Below, in pieces: positions 9,952-18,768 of a stretch of 64,000 nt of DNA. The notes beneath the pieces are model-generated. The model ran no database searches and had not been told where the DNA came from. It saw nothing but the letters and a program-made list of their open reading frames with translations. The DNA is from Streptomyces sp. NBC_01142 (lineage in GTDB: Bacteria; Actinomycetota; Actinomycetes; Streptomycetales; Streptomycetaceae): the NCBI RefSeq assembly GCF_026341125.1, contig NZ_JAPEOR010000001.1:2728001-2792000 (forward strand), in the 5' to 3' direction. Position 1 is the first letter of the stretch; every line of letters begins with the position of its first letter. The position numbers and the translations under genes were made by a program.

Positions 9952-11148
9952 ATGAGCCGGATATGGGTGGGCATCGACAGCGGCAAGGGCCATCATCACG
10001 GCCTTGCGATGGACGCCGACAGCAAGACATTGCTCTCGCGGCGGGTCGCCAACGACGAGCCCGAGCTGCTGAAGCTGATCGGTGACGTCCTCGACCTGGC
10101 CGACGGCCGTCAGGTCACCTGGGCCATCGACATGACCGGGGGCGAGCCCGCGCTGCTGCTGGCCCTGCTGGTCAGCCACGGCCAGGAGGTCCTCTACATC
10201 CCCGGCCGCCTGGTCAACCGGGCCTCCGACGGCTACCGCGGTGAGGGCAAGACCGATGCCCGCGACGCCTACGTGATCGCCGACCAGGCCAGGATGCGCC
10301 GCGACCTGCGGCCCATCCGCCCCGGCGACGAAGCCGCCATCGAGCTCAAGCTGCTGACTGGACGCCGTGCCGACCTTGTCGAGGACCGCACCCGCGTGGT
10401 CAACCGCCTTCGCGGCACCCTGATGAGCATGTTCCCGGCCCTGGAACGGGCCCTGGACGTGACCAACGCCGGACCGCTCAAGCTGCTGACGGGCTACCAG
10501 ACCCCGGCCGCGATCCGCCGCACCGGCACCTCGCGGCTGACCAAGTGGCTGGCCAACCGCAAGGTCCGTAACGCGAGGGCCCTGGCCGAGGCGGCGGTCG
10601 GGGCCGCCGAGCGCCAGCACACCTCGATCCCAGGGGAGAAGACCATCGCCAGGCTGGTCCACACCCTGGCCGAGGAGGTGATGACCCTCAACGAGCAGAT
10701 CTCCGAGATGGACAAGCTCATCGAGGGCCGGTTTCGCGAGCACGAACTCGCCGACATAGTCCAAAGTGTTCCGGGCATCGGCACCGTGCTCGGTGCGGAG
10801 TTCCTCGCCGCCATCGGCGGCAGCCTCGACGAGTTCGACTCCCCGGACGCCCTGGCGGCCTTCGCCGGTGTCGCTCCCGCGCCGCGTGACTCGGGCAAGG
10901 TCAGCGGCAATCTCCACCGGCCCATGGCATACCACCGGCGATTGCAGCGGGTGTTCTACACCTCCGCGCTGGTCAGCATCCGATGCGATCCCAACTCCCG
11001 GAAGTTCTACGACCGCAAACGCGCCGAGGGGAAGAAACACGTCCAGGCCGTGCTCGCCCTCGCCCGCCGACGCGTCAACGTCCTATGGGCCCTGATCCGC
11101 GACCGACGGTGCTACCAGGTCGCACCCCCAGTGACACCGGCTGCTTGA
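9952..11148 (+). CDS. IS110-family transposase (recombinase)
   Basis: 398 residues. The N-terminal RuvC-like DEDD domain starts MSRIWVGIDSGKGHHHG and includes GEGKTDARDAYVIADQAR. The C-terminal IS116/IS110/IS902 domain holds SVPGIGTVLGAEFLAAIGG and the stretch around AFAGVAPAPRDSGKVSG, with the expected catalytic serine region near SGKVSGNLHR. The gene is full length with no stop, so the element may still be active. It reads in the same direction as the alpha-galactosidase it interrupts. Confidence 0.95.
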   Translation: MSRIWVGIDSGKGHHHGLAMDADSKTLLSRRVANDEPELLKLIGDVLDLADGRQVTWAIDMTGGEPALLLALLVSHGQEVLYIPGRLVNRASDGYRGEGKTDARDAYVIADQARMRRDLRPIRPGDEAAIELKLLTGRRADLVEDRTRVVNRLRGTLMSMFPALERALDVTNAGPLKLLTGYQTPAAIRRTGTSRLTKWLANRKVRNARALAEAAVGAAERQHTSIPGEKTIARLVHTLAEEVMTLNEQISEMDKLIEGRFREHELADIVQSVPGIGTVLGAEFLAAIGGSLDEFDSPDALAAFAGVAPAPRDSGKVSGNLHRPMAYHRRLQRVFYTSALVSIRCDPNSRKFYDRKRAEGKKHVQAVLALARRRVNVLWALIRDRRCYQVAPPVTPAA

Positions 11149-11163
11149 CAACAACATTAGGAA

Positions 11164-11304
11164 GCGCGGAATCGATCCCTCGGCGGCGTACGAATGCCTG
11201 GACACCAAAGCCGTCCACCGCGGAGCCGTACTGCTGCACCACGGACTGCACACCGGGCTGAAAGGTGACATGGACGCCACCGTGATCCGGCTGCGGCGCC
11301 GCTG
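11164..11304 (+). pseudogene. Alpha-galactosidase (GH36), 3' remnant after the IS
   Basis: In the frame that continues the pre-insertion gene, this segment encodes RGIDPSAAYECLDTKAVHRG followed by AVLLHHGLHTGLKGDMDATVIRLRRR and a stop. That is the usual C-terminal beta-sandwich end of GH36 enzymes (substrate-loop GLHTGL-type and a VIRL ending). It has no start of its own and is separated from the main part by the insertion. Confidence 0.85.
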
Positions 11305-11818
11305 ACCGGGCCCGGGCCGTCACCGGCATTCTTCGCAGCAGGGAACCGGGCGTATCCCGCTCCAAGGAATTGCGGCGACTTCCGCGTCCGGCGCCCACCG
11401 AGATTTTCCCGGCGCCGATGAGCAATCCGGTCGCCACCGGCCCCGGTGGTCGGCATGTACGCGGAAAACGCCCGGCTGGATTTGCCCTCGGCGATACCGC
11501 ATTCGCCACGACGGCCAGAAGGCTTCCGCGGGTCGTCCCGAGGACGGCCGTACAGGCTCGTCGCGACGGTGACCGACGTCACCCGCGGGCTGCTGCCGCC
11601 GGCTGCCCGACAGGGAGGCAGTGAAGGGTGATTCGTGGCGGTTTGTCCGATTTTGAGGTCGGGGTCCTTGCCCGTACGGAGGGGAGGTCATGGTCGAACC
11701 GGATGACCGCCCCGGTGAATTCCTGCGGTCATAGCAGGTATTGAGGCTTCGGGTGGCAAGTGGGGGTGAACGTCATTAAATGATGCTTCTGTCCGTATTG
11801 GACGATTCGACATAACGT

Positions 11819-11843
11819 GCCCCATCTACAAGGGAGATGGGGC
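11819..11843. terminator. 9-bp stem-loop in a gene-free stretch
   Basis: GCCCCATCT pairs perfectly with AGATGGGGC around a 7-base loop. It lies in the 690-base stretch 11305-11996, where I see no convincing gene: the open frames there overlap each other and lack codon bias. There is no clear U-run, so it may be a weak bidirectional terminator or just a folded spacer. Confidence 0.4.
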
Positions 11844-11996
11844 CTGGCTCGTGAGCAGGATCATATCCGTGACGGTGTGTGGTGATTCTGTGGAGGCGAA
11901 TTCCGTTGTCAGGGGGAAAGTTGGGCTGCTGAGTCCACGGAGGGTGACCGGAATTCTGCGGACATGTCACAGGGATCATTGGCCCGCGAATGTGAT

Positions 11997-12120
11997 GGCT
12001 TGTACCCGCCCGACCGACTCGCTTACGGTCACCGTCAATCCGGACGGACCGCCTCATCCTGCCGCCGACCGGAATTCGAACCCACCCACGTGTGGCAGGA
12101 GCGGGGGACCCAGGTAGTAC
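11997..12120 (+). promoter_or_regulatory. Probable ydaO-type c-di-AMP riboswitch
   Basis: The leader of the M23 peptidase gene contains GGCAGGAGCGGGGGACCCAG at 12094-12113, which matches the conserved 3' core of actinobacterial ydaO/yuaA riboswitches. Further upstream is an AATCCGGACGGACCGC stretch like the conserved internal loop. In Streptomyces these elements precede cell-wall hydrolase genes (Rpf, LysM/M23), where c-di-AMP switches expression off. The gene context fits exactly. The 5' boundary is my estimate. Confidence 0.72.
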
Positions 12121-12232
12121 GCCGATTCCGGAGTTCCGGAGCGGCTTGGGGTGAAGTCGTGCAGCAGCGCGACCGGGCATCTCCAGCCCGAACCCGACAG
12201 CTCACCTCGCCGGCGCCGGAGAGGAATGCGCC

Positions 12233-13216
12233 ATGCCCGCAAAGGGTAAGCACCGCCGTCCCAAGTCCAACCCGATCACCCGCGGATTCGTCGCCGCAGG
12301 TACGGGTGGCGCCGCCATCGCACTTCCGCTCATCGGTGCCACCGGCGCCCACGCGGCAGGCAGCACGACGCCCGCCGCCGCGCCGGAGAAGGCCGTGACC
12401 GCCTCCTCCTTCTCCTCCGCCTCCAGTGCCGCCGCGGCACCCGCGGCGCAGAAGAACGCCGCCCCCACCGTCTACTCCGTCGTCTCCGGCGACTTCCTGT
12501 CGAAGATCGCCGACGAGCACGACGTCCGCGGCGGCTGGCAGAAGCTGTACCAGGACAACCGTGAGGTCGTCGGTGACGACCCCTCGCTGATCCACCCCGG
12601 CCTCAAGATCACGATCGGTGCGAAGTCGAAGGCCAAGGCCCCGGAGAGGGCCGAGCCGAAGGCCGAATCGAAGCCCGAGTCGAAGCCCGAGCCGAAGCCC
12701 CGTTCGGAGAAGAAGGCCAAGTCCTCGCCCAACTCCGCCGCGGACTCGGCCTCGTCGTCCGCGCCGCAGCCCTCGTCCAATGACTCCGGCAGCGGTGCCG
12801 CGCGCGGCTCAGGCTTCACCGCCCCCGTCGACGGCGCGAGCATCAGCACCGCCTACCGTGCCTCCGGCGCCATGTGGTCCAGCGGCTATCACACCGGTGT
12901 CGACTTCGCCGCGGCCTCCGGCACCAGCGTCAAGTCCGTCGGTGCGGGCACCGTGGTCTCCGCCGGCTGGGGTGGCTCCTACGGCAACGAGGTCGTCATC
13001 CAGCACAGCGACGGCAGCTACTCGCAGTACGCCCACCTCTCCTCCCTCTCTGTCTCCTCCGGCGAGAGCGTGACCGGCGGCCAGCAGATCGGCCTCTCCG
13101 GCTCCACCGGAAACTCCAGCGGCCCGCACCTGCACTTCGAGATCCGCACCGGTCCCAGCTACGGATCGGACGTCGACCCGCTTGCCTACCTGCGCCAGCA
13201 CGGCGTGTCCATCTGA
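12233..13216 (+). CDS. Secreted LysM / M23 peptidoglycan endopeptidase
   Basis: 327 residues. The N-terminus MPAKGKHRRPKSNP leads into a hydrophobic segment (GFVAAGTGGAAIALPLIGAT) ending in AHA, a likely secretion signal. A LysM module follows at about 80-126 (YSVVSGDFLSKIADEHDVRG). A low-complexity Lys/Pro/Glu/Ser linker runs from about 127 to 190, and the M23 domain from about 195 to 325. The zinc ligands are His220 and Asp224 (HTGVD) and His301 in HLHFEI. It should cleave peptidoglycan cross-bridges during growth or spore formation. The start has GGAGAGG 8 bases upstream. A riboswitch-like leader precedes it. Confidence 0.92.
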   Translation: MPAKGKHRRPKSNPITRGFVAAGTGGAAIALPLIGATGAHAAGSTTPAAAPEKAVTASSFSSASSAAAAPAAQKNAAPTVYSVVSGDFLSKIADEHDVRGGWQKLYQDNREVVGDDPSLIHPGLKITIGAKSKAKAPERAEPKAESKPESKPEPKPRSEKKAKSSPNSAADSASSSAPQPSSNDSGSGAARGSGFTAPVDGASISTAYRASGAMWSSGYHTGVDFAAASGTSVKSVGAGTVVSAGWGGSYGNEVVIQHSDGSYSQYAHLSSLSVSSGESVTGGQQIGLSGSTGNSSGPHLHFEIRTGPSYGSDVDPLAYLRQHGVSI

Positions 13217-13257
13217 CGTCTGCTCACCTCTCTGACGTCTGGTCACCGCTCTGCGCT

Positions 13258-13306
13258 GACGACTTCTCCCCTCGCGCCGCCGTCCCGTGGTGCGAGGGGA
13301 GTCGTC
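13258..13306 (+). terminator. Terminator after the M23 gene
   Basis: GACGAC(TTC)TCCCCTCGC pairs with GCGAGGGGAGTCGTC, a 15-bp stem with a 3-base bulge, followed by GTATT. It lies 40 bases after the stop. Confidence 0.7.
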
Positions 13307-13409
13307 GTATTCCGGGTTGGTCGAAACTTGACCGGTGGTATAGATCACCCCTCGTCAACCCCTCCTTACGGTCGCGTAGGTCACATCCATAAGGGAAAGA
13401 TGTGGTCTT

Positions 13410-14201
13410 GTGGCAGACGATTCGAGAACAGGGAAAAATGGCATATTCGGGTCGTACGCGGCGATTGGTGACAGTTTCACCGAAGGTGTCGGAGACCCGG
13501 GCCCCGATGGGATGTACGTCGGCTGGGCGGACCGTTTCGCGGTCCTGCTCGACGACCGCATGCCGGAGCACACCTTCAGGTACGCCAATCTCGCGGTACG
13601 CGGCCGTCTTCTCGACCAGATCGTCGAGGAACAGGTCCCCAGGGCAAGGGAACTCGCCCCGGATCTGGTGACGTTCTGCGCGGGCGGCAACGACATCATC
13701 CGGCCCGGCAGCGACCCCGACGACGTCGCGGAGCGCTTCGAACGGGCGGTCGCCGACCTCGCCGGTGCGGTCGGCACCGTCATGGTGACCACCGGCTTCG
13801 ACACGCGCGGAGTGCCGGTCCTGCGCCATCTGCGCGGCAAGATCGCGACATTTACCGCGCATGTACGGTCCATCGCCGACCGCTACGACTGCCCCGTCCT
13901 CGATCTGTGGTCGCTCAAGTCCGTGCAGGACAGGCGTGCTTGGGACAGCGACCGGCTGCATCTGTCACCCGAGGGCCACACTCGGATCGCGCTGCGCGCC
14001 GCCCAGGTACTCGGGCTCGACGTGCCGGCCGACCCCGACCAGCCGTGGCCGCCCCAGCCGCCGCGCGGCGCGCTCGACGTGCGTCGCGACGACATCCAGT
14101 GGGCGCGCGAACATCTCGTGCCGTGGATCGGGCGCCGGCTGCGCGGCGAGAGCTCCGGCGACCATGTCGAGGCCAAGCGCCCGAACCTGCTGCCCCTGTG
14201 A
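13410..14201 (+). CDS. SGNH/GDSL-family hydrolase
   Basis: 263 residues starting at GTG. The four SGNH blocks are visible: GDSFTEG (nucleophile Ser), the block II glycine in the VRG region, GGND in FCAGGNDII, and the catalytic pair DRLHLSPEGH. No signal peptide is visible, so a cytosolic esterase or lipase-like activity is likely. The substrate cannot be told. The gene stands alone between the M23 gene and the convergent PfkB kinase. Confidence 0.9.
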   Translation: MADDSRTGKNGIFGSYAAIGDSFTEGVGDPGPDGMYVGWADRFAVLLDDRMPEHTFRYANLAVRGRLLDQIVEEQVPRARELAPDLVTFCAGGNDIIRPGSDPDDVAERFERAVADLAGAVGTVMVTTGFDTRGVPVLRHLRGKIATFTAHVRSIADRYDCPVLDLWSLKSVQDRRAWDSDRLHLSPEGHTRIALRAAQVLGLDVPADPDQPWPPQPPRGALDVRRDDIQWAREHLVPWIGRRLRGESSGDHVEAKRPNLLPL

Positions 14202-14299
14202 CAGCCGGCGTGCGGGGTGCGGCAGACCTGTCCCGCTGACCGGGCGCACGGCCCGGCCCCGGGGCGGTCGAAGCGGAGCGAGGCGTACGAACCAGCGCG

Positions 14300-15229
14300 T
14301 CAGGCCCCGGCGGCCGACAACAGCTCGGCCTGGCCGATCGGCGTACTGCCCTCTCCCGTACAGGCATACGCACCCGCCACCGCGCCGAGGCGGGCGCTCT
14401 CCTCCAGGCCGAGGCCGGACAGCCTGCCGTACAGAAAGCCGCAGACGTAGGCGTCGCCCGCGCCGTTGGAGTCGACCACCGGGGCCGGCGGAGCGGTCGC
14501 CGGGATGGGGCGCGGGGTGCTGCTGCCGTCGCGGGTGAGGAGATACGAGCCGCCCGCGCCCGCCGTCGCCACCACCGCCTGCGCCCGCCCCTCGCGCAGG
14601 ATCTCCCGCATCACCGACGCTATGCGCTCGCCCGCGCCCGCCGCGCTGAGGAAGACCAGGTCCGAGCGGAGCGCGAACTCCCGGTGGTGGTCGGCCAGTC
14701 CGTCCCAGTCGTGCAGATCGGTGGAGACCGGGACGCCCAGCGCCTCGATGTCGTCGTAGAGGAACCGGGTGAAGTTCGTGATCGAGAGATGTACGTGGCG
14801 GGTACGCCGCAGATGAGGGAGATAGAAGTCCCGCGGCATCCGCAGGTCCGCGGGATCGCGGGCGTCGTAGAAGGACATCCGGCGCCCCGAGGAGTCGACG
14901 AGATTGACCGCGCGCCGCGTCCCGGCCGGGGAGATGAGCGGCTCGAAGTCCACGCCGCCCGCGGCGAGATGCTCACGGACCTGCCGACCGGGCCAGTCGT
15001 CGCCGATGTAGTCGAGGAAGGTGACATTCAGCCCGAGGGCCCGGCAGCCCAGGGCCACGTTGCCACCGGTGTGGCCGGGCCATTCGCGGATCGGGCCCAC
15101 CCCGACGGAGTCGGCGAGCGGAACCGGCAGGGAGTCGACCCGGACGACCGAGTCCACCCCACTGCCCCCGATGACCAGCACCCCGTGAGGGAGATGGTCC
15201 GTCTGCTGATGTTGCGGCTGCTGAGACAC
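14300..15229 (-). CDS. PfkB-family carbohydrate kinase
   Basis: 309 residues with the family's two signatures: GHTGGNVALGCRALGLNVTF near residue 53 and DSNGAGDAYVCGFLYG near the C-terminus, whose Asp is the catalytic base. It phosphorylates a sugar or nucleoside with ATP; the specificity (ribokinase-like, adenosine or fructose type) is not clear. It starts at GTG and is followed upstream, in the same direction, by a TetR regulator 42 bases away, so the two may be cotranscribed. Confidence 0.88.
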   Translation of the reverse strand: MSQQPQHQQTDHLPHGVLVIGGSGVDSVVRVDSLPVPLADSVGVGPIREWPGHTGGNVALGCRALGLNVTFLDYIGDDWPGRQVREHLAAGGVDFEPLISPAGTRRAVNLVDSSGRRMSFYDARDPADLRMPRDFYLPHLRRTRHVHLSITNFTRFLYDDIEALGVPVSTDLHDWDGLADHHREFALRSDLVFLSAAGAGERIASVMREILREGRAQAVVATAGAGGSYLLTRDGSSTPRPIPATAPPAPVVDSNGAGDAYVCGFLYGRLSGLGLEESARLGAVAGAYACTGEGSTPIGQAELLSAAGA

Positions 15230-15271
15230 AGTTACCCAGTATGGGGGTGCGGGTGGGATCCCGGGGGCCGT

Positions 15272-15892
15272 TCAGCGTGCGGCAGCGGTGAGCGCGGCGC
15301 GGTCGAGGCCGAGTTCGCGGGCGAGCGCGTCGTCGGTCCACTCCAGCATCGCGGCGCGCGACAGTGACCCCGCGTACGAAGTCATCTGCACGGCCAGCCC
15401 GTCCAGAAAGGCCGTCAGCCGCCAGGCAACGGACGCCGGATCCTCGCAGCGGAACTCACCCGCCGCCGCGCCCTCCGCGATGACCTCGGTCAGCGCGGCC
15501 TTCCACTGCTGGTCGAGATCGCGGGCGACCTCCCGCAGGGCCGGCTCGCGCAGCGCGGCCGCCCAGCCCTCGATCCACAGCCGCCAGCCTTTGGCATGCC
15601 CCGTCGGCGCGTACCAGCGGACCGCGGTACGCAGTCGGCGCAGGGCGGAGGTGCGGCGGCCCAGCAGTTTGCGCAGATGTGCGAGGTCGCCGTCGGCGGC
15701 GTAGGTGAACGCGGCCGCGACGAGCTTCTCCTTGGTCGAAAAGTGGTAGAGCACCAGGGCGTTGCTCACCCCGAGGGCCGACGCGACGTCGGCGATCCGC
15801 ACGGCGGCCACACCTCGGGCCTCGATCTGTTCGACGGCAGCGCTCAAAAGCTCCTCACGCCGCTCCGCCACGCTCAACCGCACTCTTGTCAC
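15272..15892 (-). CDS. TetR-family transcriptional regulator
   Basis: 206 residues. The N-terminal helix-turn-helix is RREELLSAAVEQIEARGVAA, then IADVASALGVSNALVLYHFS, the usual TetR pattern. The ligand domain is 130 residues with Trp-rich WRLWIEGWAAAL, like BetI/TetR_C_6 members. It sits 42 bases upstream of the PfkB kinase and may control it or itself. The gene begins at GTG. Confidence 0.9.
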   Translation of the reverse strand: MTRVRLSVAERREELLSAAVEQIEARGVAAVRIADVASALGVSNALVLYHFSTKEKLVAAAFTYAADGDLAHLRKLLGRRTSALRRLRTAVRWYAPTGHAKGWRLWIEGWAAALREPALREVARDLDQQWKAALTEVIAEGAAAGEFRCEDPASVAWRLTAFLDGLAVQMTSYAGSLSRAAMLEWTDDALARELGLDRAALTAAAR

Positions 15893-16020
15893 GTCGTCAC
15901 CCTACACAGCGATCTTGGATACCGGCCCTCTGCTGGGCGAGACGCAGGAAGGGGCCGCCCGGGCGGAAGTTCAGCAGGTCCGTTCCCGGGTCTTCACCCC
16001 GTGGACGTCGCACGACGCCG

Positions 16021-17208
16021 TCATCGGTACCAGCCGAACCGCTCGGTGATGGCCGGAAGACGGTCGGCGACGATCGCGTGTGCGGCGGCCCGCGGAGTCG
16101 TCCCGTCCGCCTCCGCGCGGGCCAGCATCTGACCGATCAGCGCGCGCATGGAACGACGGGTGTACGTGAACGCCTCGTCCGCGTCGGCGCCGATGTCCCC
16201 GAACAGGGTCCACCACCACCACGCGTTCGTACCGGAGTTGACGACGACGTCCGGCAGGACGGTGGTGCCGCGACGGGCGAGCAACTTTTCCGCCTCCGGC
16301 AGGACCGGCATGTTGGCCGCCTCGACGATCCAACGGGCCGTGATCTGCGCCTGATTGACGGTGTCCACGGCGTACGAGACGGCAGCCGGCACCAGCACCT
16401 CCGCGTCGACCGACAGCCAGGCGTCGCCCGCGAGCTCCACATCGTCGTGCCGCAGGGCGGCGCGGTCGACGGTCCCGTACGAGTCACGGGCCGCGAGCAG
16501 CGCATCGACATCGAGCCCGGCCGGGTTCGCGACAGTGCCCTTGACATCGGCGACGGCGACGATCTTGAGTCCGGCGCGGGCGAGGAACCGGGCGGTCGCC
16601 CCGCCCATCGTGCCAAGGCCCTGGACGGAGACCCGCGTTCCCTCGTACGCCATTTCCGCCCGGTCGAGCGCCACCAGGACCGACTCGGCGACGCCGCAGC
16701 CGCCGACGAGCTCGTCGAGCCCGATGCCGTCCACCTCGACGGCGAAGGCGTCCGCGAGCCGTCGGCGCGCTGCCGCCTCGTCGTCGAGCAGCGGGTAGAC
16801 CGCCTGGACGGGCGAGGCCAGACCGGCTTCGGCGGCAGCCCTGTCGACGATGTCCTGGGAGAGGCCGAGGTCTTCGCCGGTGGTCCACATGGTCTCGACG
16901 TACGGGCGCACGGCACGCAGGAAGCGGACCAGGATCCCGTACGCCCGCGGGTCCTGCGGGTCGCAGTCGATACCGCCCTTGGCGCCGCCGAGCGGGATGT
17001 ACCGGACCGACGGGTCCTCCGCGTTGTAGTGGAGGGCCTCCTTCATGGTCATCCCGCGCGCGAGGCCCGCCACCTCCTCCAGCGTGCAGCCCTCGCGCAT
17101 CCGCAGCCCGCCGCTGGCGACCCCGCGCACAAGGCGGTCGATGACCAAGTGGCCCTGGCGGTCGGTGACGTGGTCGGTCCAGGTGAGCGAGATCAGGGGA
17201 GTGGTCAT
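16021..17208 (-). CDS. Glu/Leu/Phe/Val dehydrogenase-family protein
   Basis: 395 residues. The substrate region has GGLRMREGCTLEEVAGLARG and the catalytic PLGGAKGGIDCDP with its lysine. The Rossmann motif VQGLGTMGGATARFLA follows. It should oxidatively deaminate an amino acid with NAD(P), but is shorter than typical GdhA and closer to the Leu/Val dehydrogenase group; the substrate is uncertain. It is monocistronic, with GAGGAGAT before the start. Confidence 0.88.
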   Translation of the reverse strand: MTTPLISLTWTDHVTDRQGHLVIDRLVRGVASGGLRMREGCTLEEVAGLARGMTMKEALHYNAEDPSVRYIPLGGAKGGIDCDPQDPRAYGILVRFLRAVRPYVETMWTTGEDLGLSQDIVDRAAAEAGLASPVQAVYPLLDDEAAARRRLADAFAVEVDGIGLDELVGGCGVAESVLVALDRAEMAYEGTRVSVQGLGTMGGATARFLARAGLKIVAVADVKGTVANPAGLDVDALLAARDSYGTVDRAALRHDDVELAGDAWLSVDAEVLVPAAVSYAVDTVNQAQITARWIVEAANMPVLPEAEKLLARRGTTVLPDVVVNSGTNAWWWWTLFGDIGADADEAFTYTRRSMRALIGQMLARAEADGTTPRAAAHAIVADRLPAITERFGWYR

Positions 17209-17380
17209 CGGCGATCTCCTCGGGAACGGTGATCACGGGCACGCCGGCTCCGGGCGCGCCGACCACCGGGTGACTGAATCGCCAGTCAGTATCGGGAGTT
17301 GCCTCACCTGCTGTCAACATGATCGTCAACAGAGCGCTCCGCACCGGGAGGGCCCGACGGGCCGGGGCGGGGCCCGCGTG

Positions 17381-17950
17381 TCAGCGCACGGCGGCGCGCG
17401 GACCGTCCGGGATCTCGCAGTGGTCCTTGAAGCCCTGGCTGGTCAGTCCGAGCGCGGTGTTCATCCGTGAGCGCAGGTTCTCCACCGCCACCATTGCGGT
17501 CAGCTCGACGAACGCGGGCTCGCCGAGCGCCGTGAGCAGCCGCTCCGCCAGCTCGTCCTCGACCTGGGGCGGGTTCGCGGTCATCGCCTCCGCGTACTCC
17601 ATGACATCGCGCTCCAGAGAGGTGTAGCTGTCGCTGTCGCGCCACACCGGCACATCGTGCAGCTTTCGGGTGTCCATACCGCGCCGACCGCTCTCCCAGT
17701 GGCCGAAGTCCATGCACCAGCTGCACCCGATCGACGCCGCCGTGGTCATCACGGCCAGTGTCTTGAGATCGGCGTCGAGCTGGTTCCACCTGGCCAGCGA
17801 CTGCTCGAAACGGAGATCGCTCCAGAGCACCCGGGGGTTGTGGGCCAGCGCCCGGGCCGGGTCGAGGACCTTGCCGTACGTGCGCTTCGAATACCACTCC
17901 GTGGCGCGGAACAGGAGCGAACGGCGTGGAGTGAGCGAGATGCGGGCCAT
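17381..17950 (-). CDS. AhpD-like / carboxymuconolactone decarboxylase-family protein
   Basis: 189 residues. The redox motif SIGCSWCMDFGHW has the CXXC pair and downstream histidine of the AhpD family, placed at about residues 73-85. Such proteins act as alkylhydroperoxidase partners or as unknown oxidative-stress enzymes. The ATG start has AGGAGG 6 bases upstream. It is transcribed divergently from the F420/PPOX-type gene 270 bases away, so a shared promoter region is possible. Confidence 0.88.
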   Translation of the reverse strand: MARISLTPRRSLLFRATEWYSKRTYGKVLDPARALAHNPRVLWSDLRFEQSLARWNQLDADLKTLAVMTTAASIGCSWCMDFGHWESGRRGMDTRKLHDVPVWRDSDSYTSLERDVMEYAEAMTANPPQVEDELAERLLTALGEPAFVELTAMVAVENLRSRMNTALGLTSQGFKDHCEIPDGPRAAVR

Positions 17951-18065
17951 GACGGGCCTCCTCGGGGCGTGATCGTTCTGCTGTCATGCGTACGACGGTG
18001 TGCTGTCACGCGTACGACGGATGGCGCCCTGTGGGATGTGACATCGGGGAGACACGAATGTCCGG

Positions 18066-18116
18066 GGACACCGGAGCACCCGGTACGCCGGTAGGCCAGG
18101 ACACCGGAGCATCCGG
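18066..18116. repeat. Imperfect GGACACCGGAGCA repeats in a leader
   Basis: GGACACCGGAGCAYCCGG occurs at 18066-18083 and 18099-18116 (33-base spacing). Degenerate copies of ACCGGGAGCA continue to about 18195. The stretch sits between the divergent AhpD-like and PPOX genes. It could fold strongly, but I see no specific known element. Confidence 0.5.
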
Positions 18117-18219
18117 AGTGCCGGGACATCGAAGCCCCCGGACCCCGGACCCCGGGAGCACCGGGAACATCGGGAGCACCCGCAGGAACACCGGGGCGGG
18201 GGCAGACGTTGCTGTGGTC

Positions 18220-18669
18220 ATGACGGAGAACGCAGACCGGGCCGCGCAACAGGACGCCCTGCTGAAACTGCTCGCCGAGTACGACGGAGGGGTGCTGGTC
18301 ACCCTCAAGAGGGACGGCAGGCCCCAGCTGTCCAATGTGAACCACGTGTACTACCCGGACGAGCGGACCATCCGGGTGTCGATCACCGACGACCGGGCCA
18401 AGACCAGGAATCTGCGCCGCGACGCCCGTGCCGGCTACCACGTGACCAGTAGCAACCGCTGGGCGTGGACCGTTGTGGAGGGCACTGCCGAGCTCTCCCC
18501 GGTCGCCGCCGATCCCTACGACGCCACCGTCGAGGAGCTGATCACCCTCTACCGCGACGTGCAGGGCGAGCACCCGGACTGGGACGACTACCGGCGGGCG
18601 ATGGTCGACGACAAACGCCTCGTACTGAGGCTGCGTATCGAACGGGCCTATGGACAGCCCGGGGGATGA
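18220..18669 (+). CDS. PPOX-class F420-dependent oxidoreductase
   Basis: 149 residues from the ATG at 18220 (MTENADRAAQQDALLKLLAE). The frame is open further upstream but that part is repeat-rich and lacks protein character. The split-barrel flavin fold shows in GGVLVTLKRDGRPQLSNVNH and VSITDDRAKTRNLRRD. Members use F420 or FMN to reduce varied substrates. It ends 100 bases before the MBL-fold gene in the same direction. Confidence 0.85.
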   Translation: MTENADRAAQQDALLKLLAEYDGGVLVTLKRDGRPQLSNVNHVYYPDERTIRVSITDDRAKTRNLRRDARAGYHVTSSNRWAWTVVEGTAELSPVAADPYDATVEELITLYRDVQGEHPDWDDYRRAMVDDKRLVLRLRIERAYGQPGG

Positions 18670-18768
18670 GCCCCGGCCCTCCGGCATCGCCCAGGGCCGG
18701 AAGGGGCCCGTTCTCCCGCTGTCGGACCCCCCGCACATAATGGAAAGACCCGAACACCTGGAGGTGCT

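Larger units (their letters stand above)
9725..11163 (+). mobile_element. IS110-family insertion sequence, about 1.44 kb, with GC core
   Basis: The boundaries come from reconstructing the broken gene. Joining ...GGCTGC (9724) to GCGGAATC (11166) restores the reading LRLRGIDPSAAYE of an alpha-galactosidase. The dinucleotide GC is present at both junctions (9723-9724 and 11164-11165), as expected for the 2-bp core of IS110 recombination. There are no terminal inverted repeats. The left non-coding end is long (227 bases) and the right end short (15 bases), which is the IS110-group rather than the IS1111-group layout. Confidence 0.88.
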
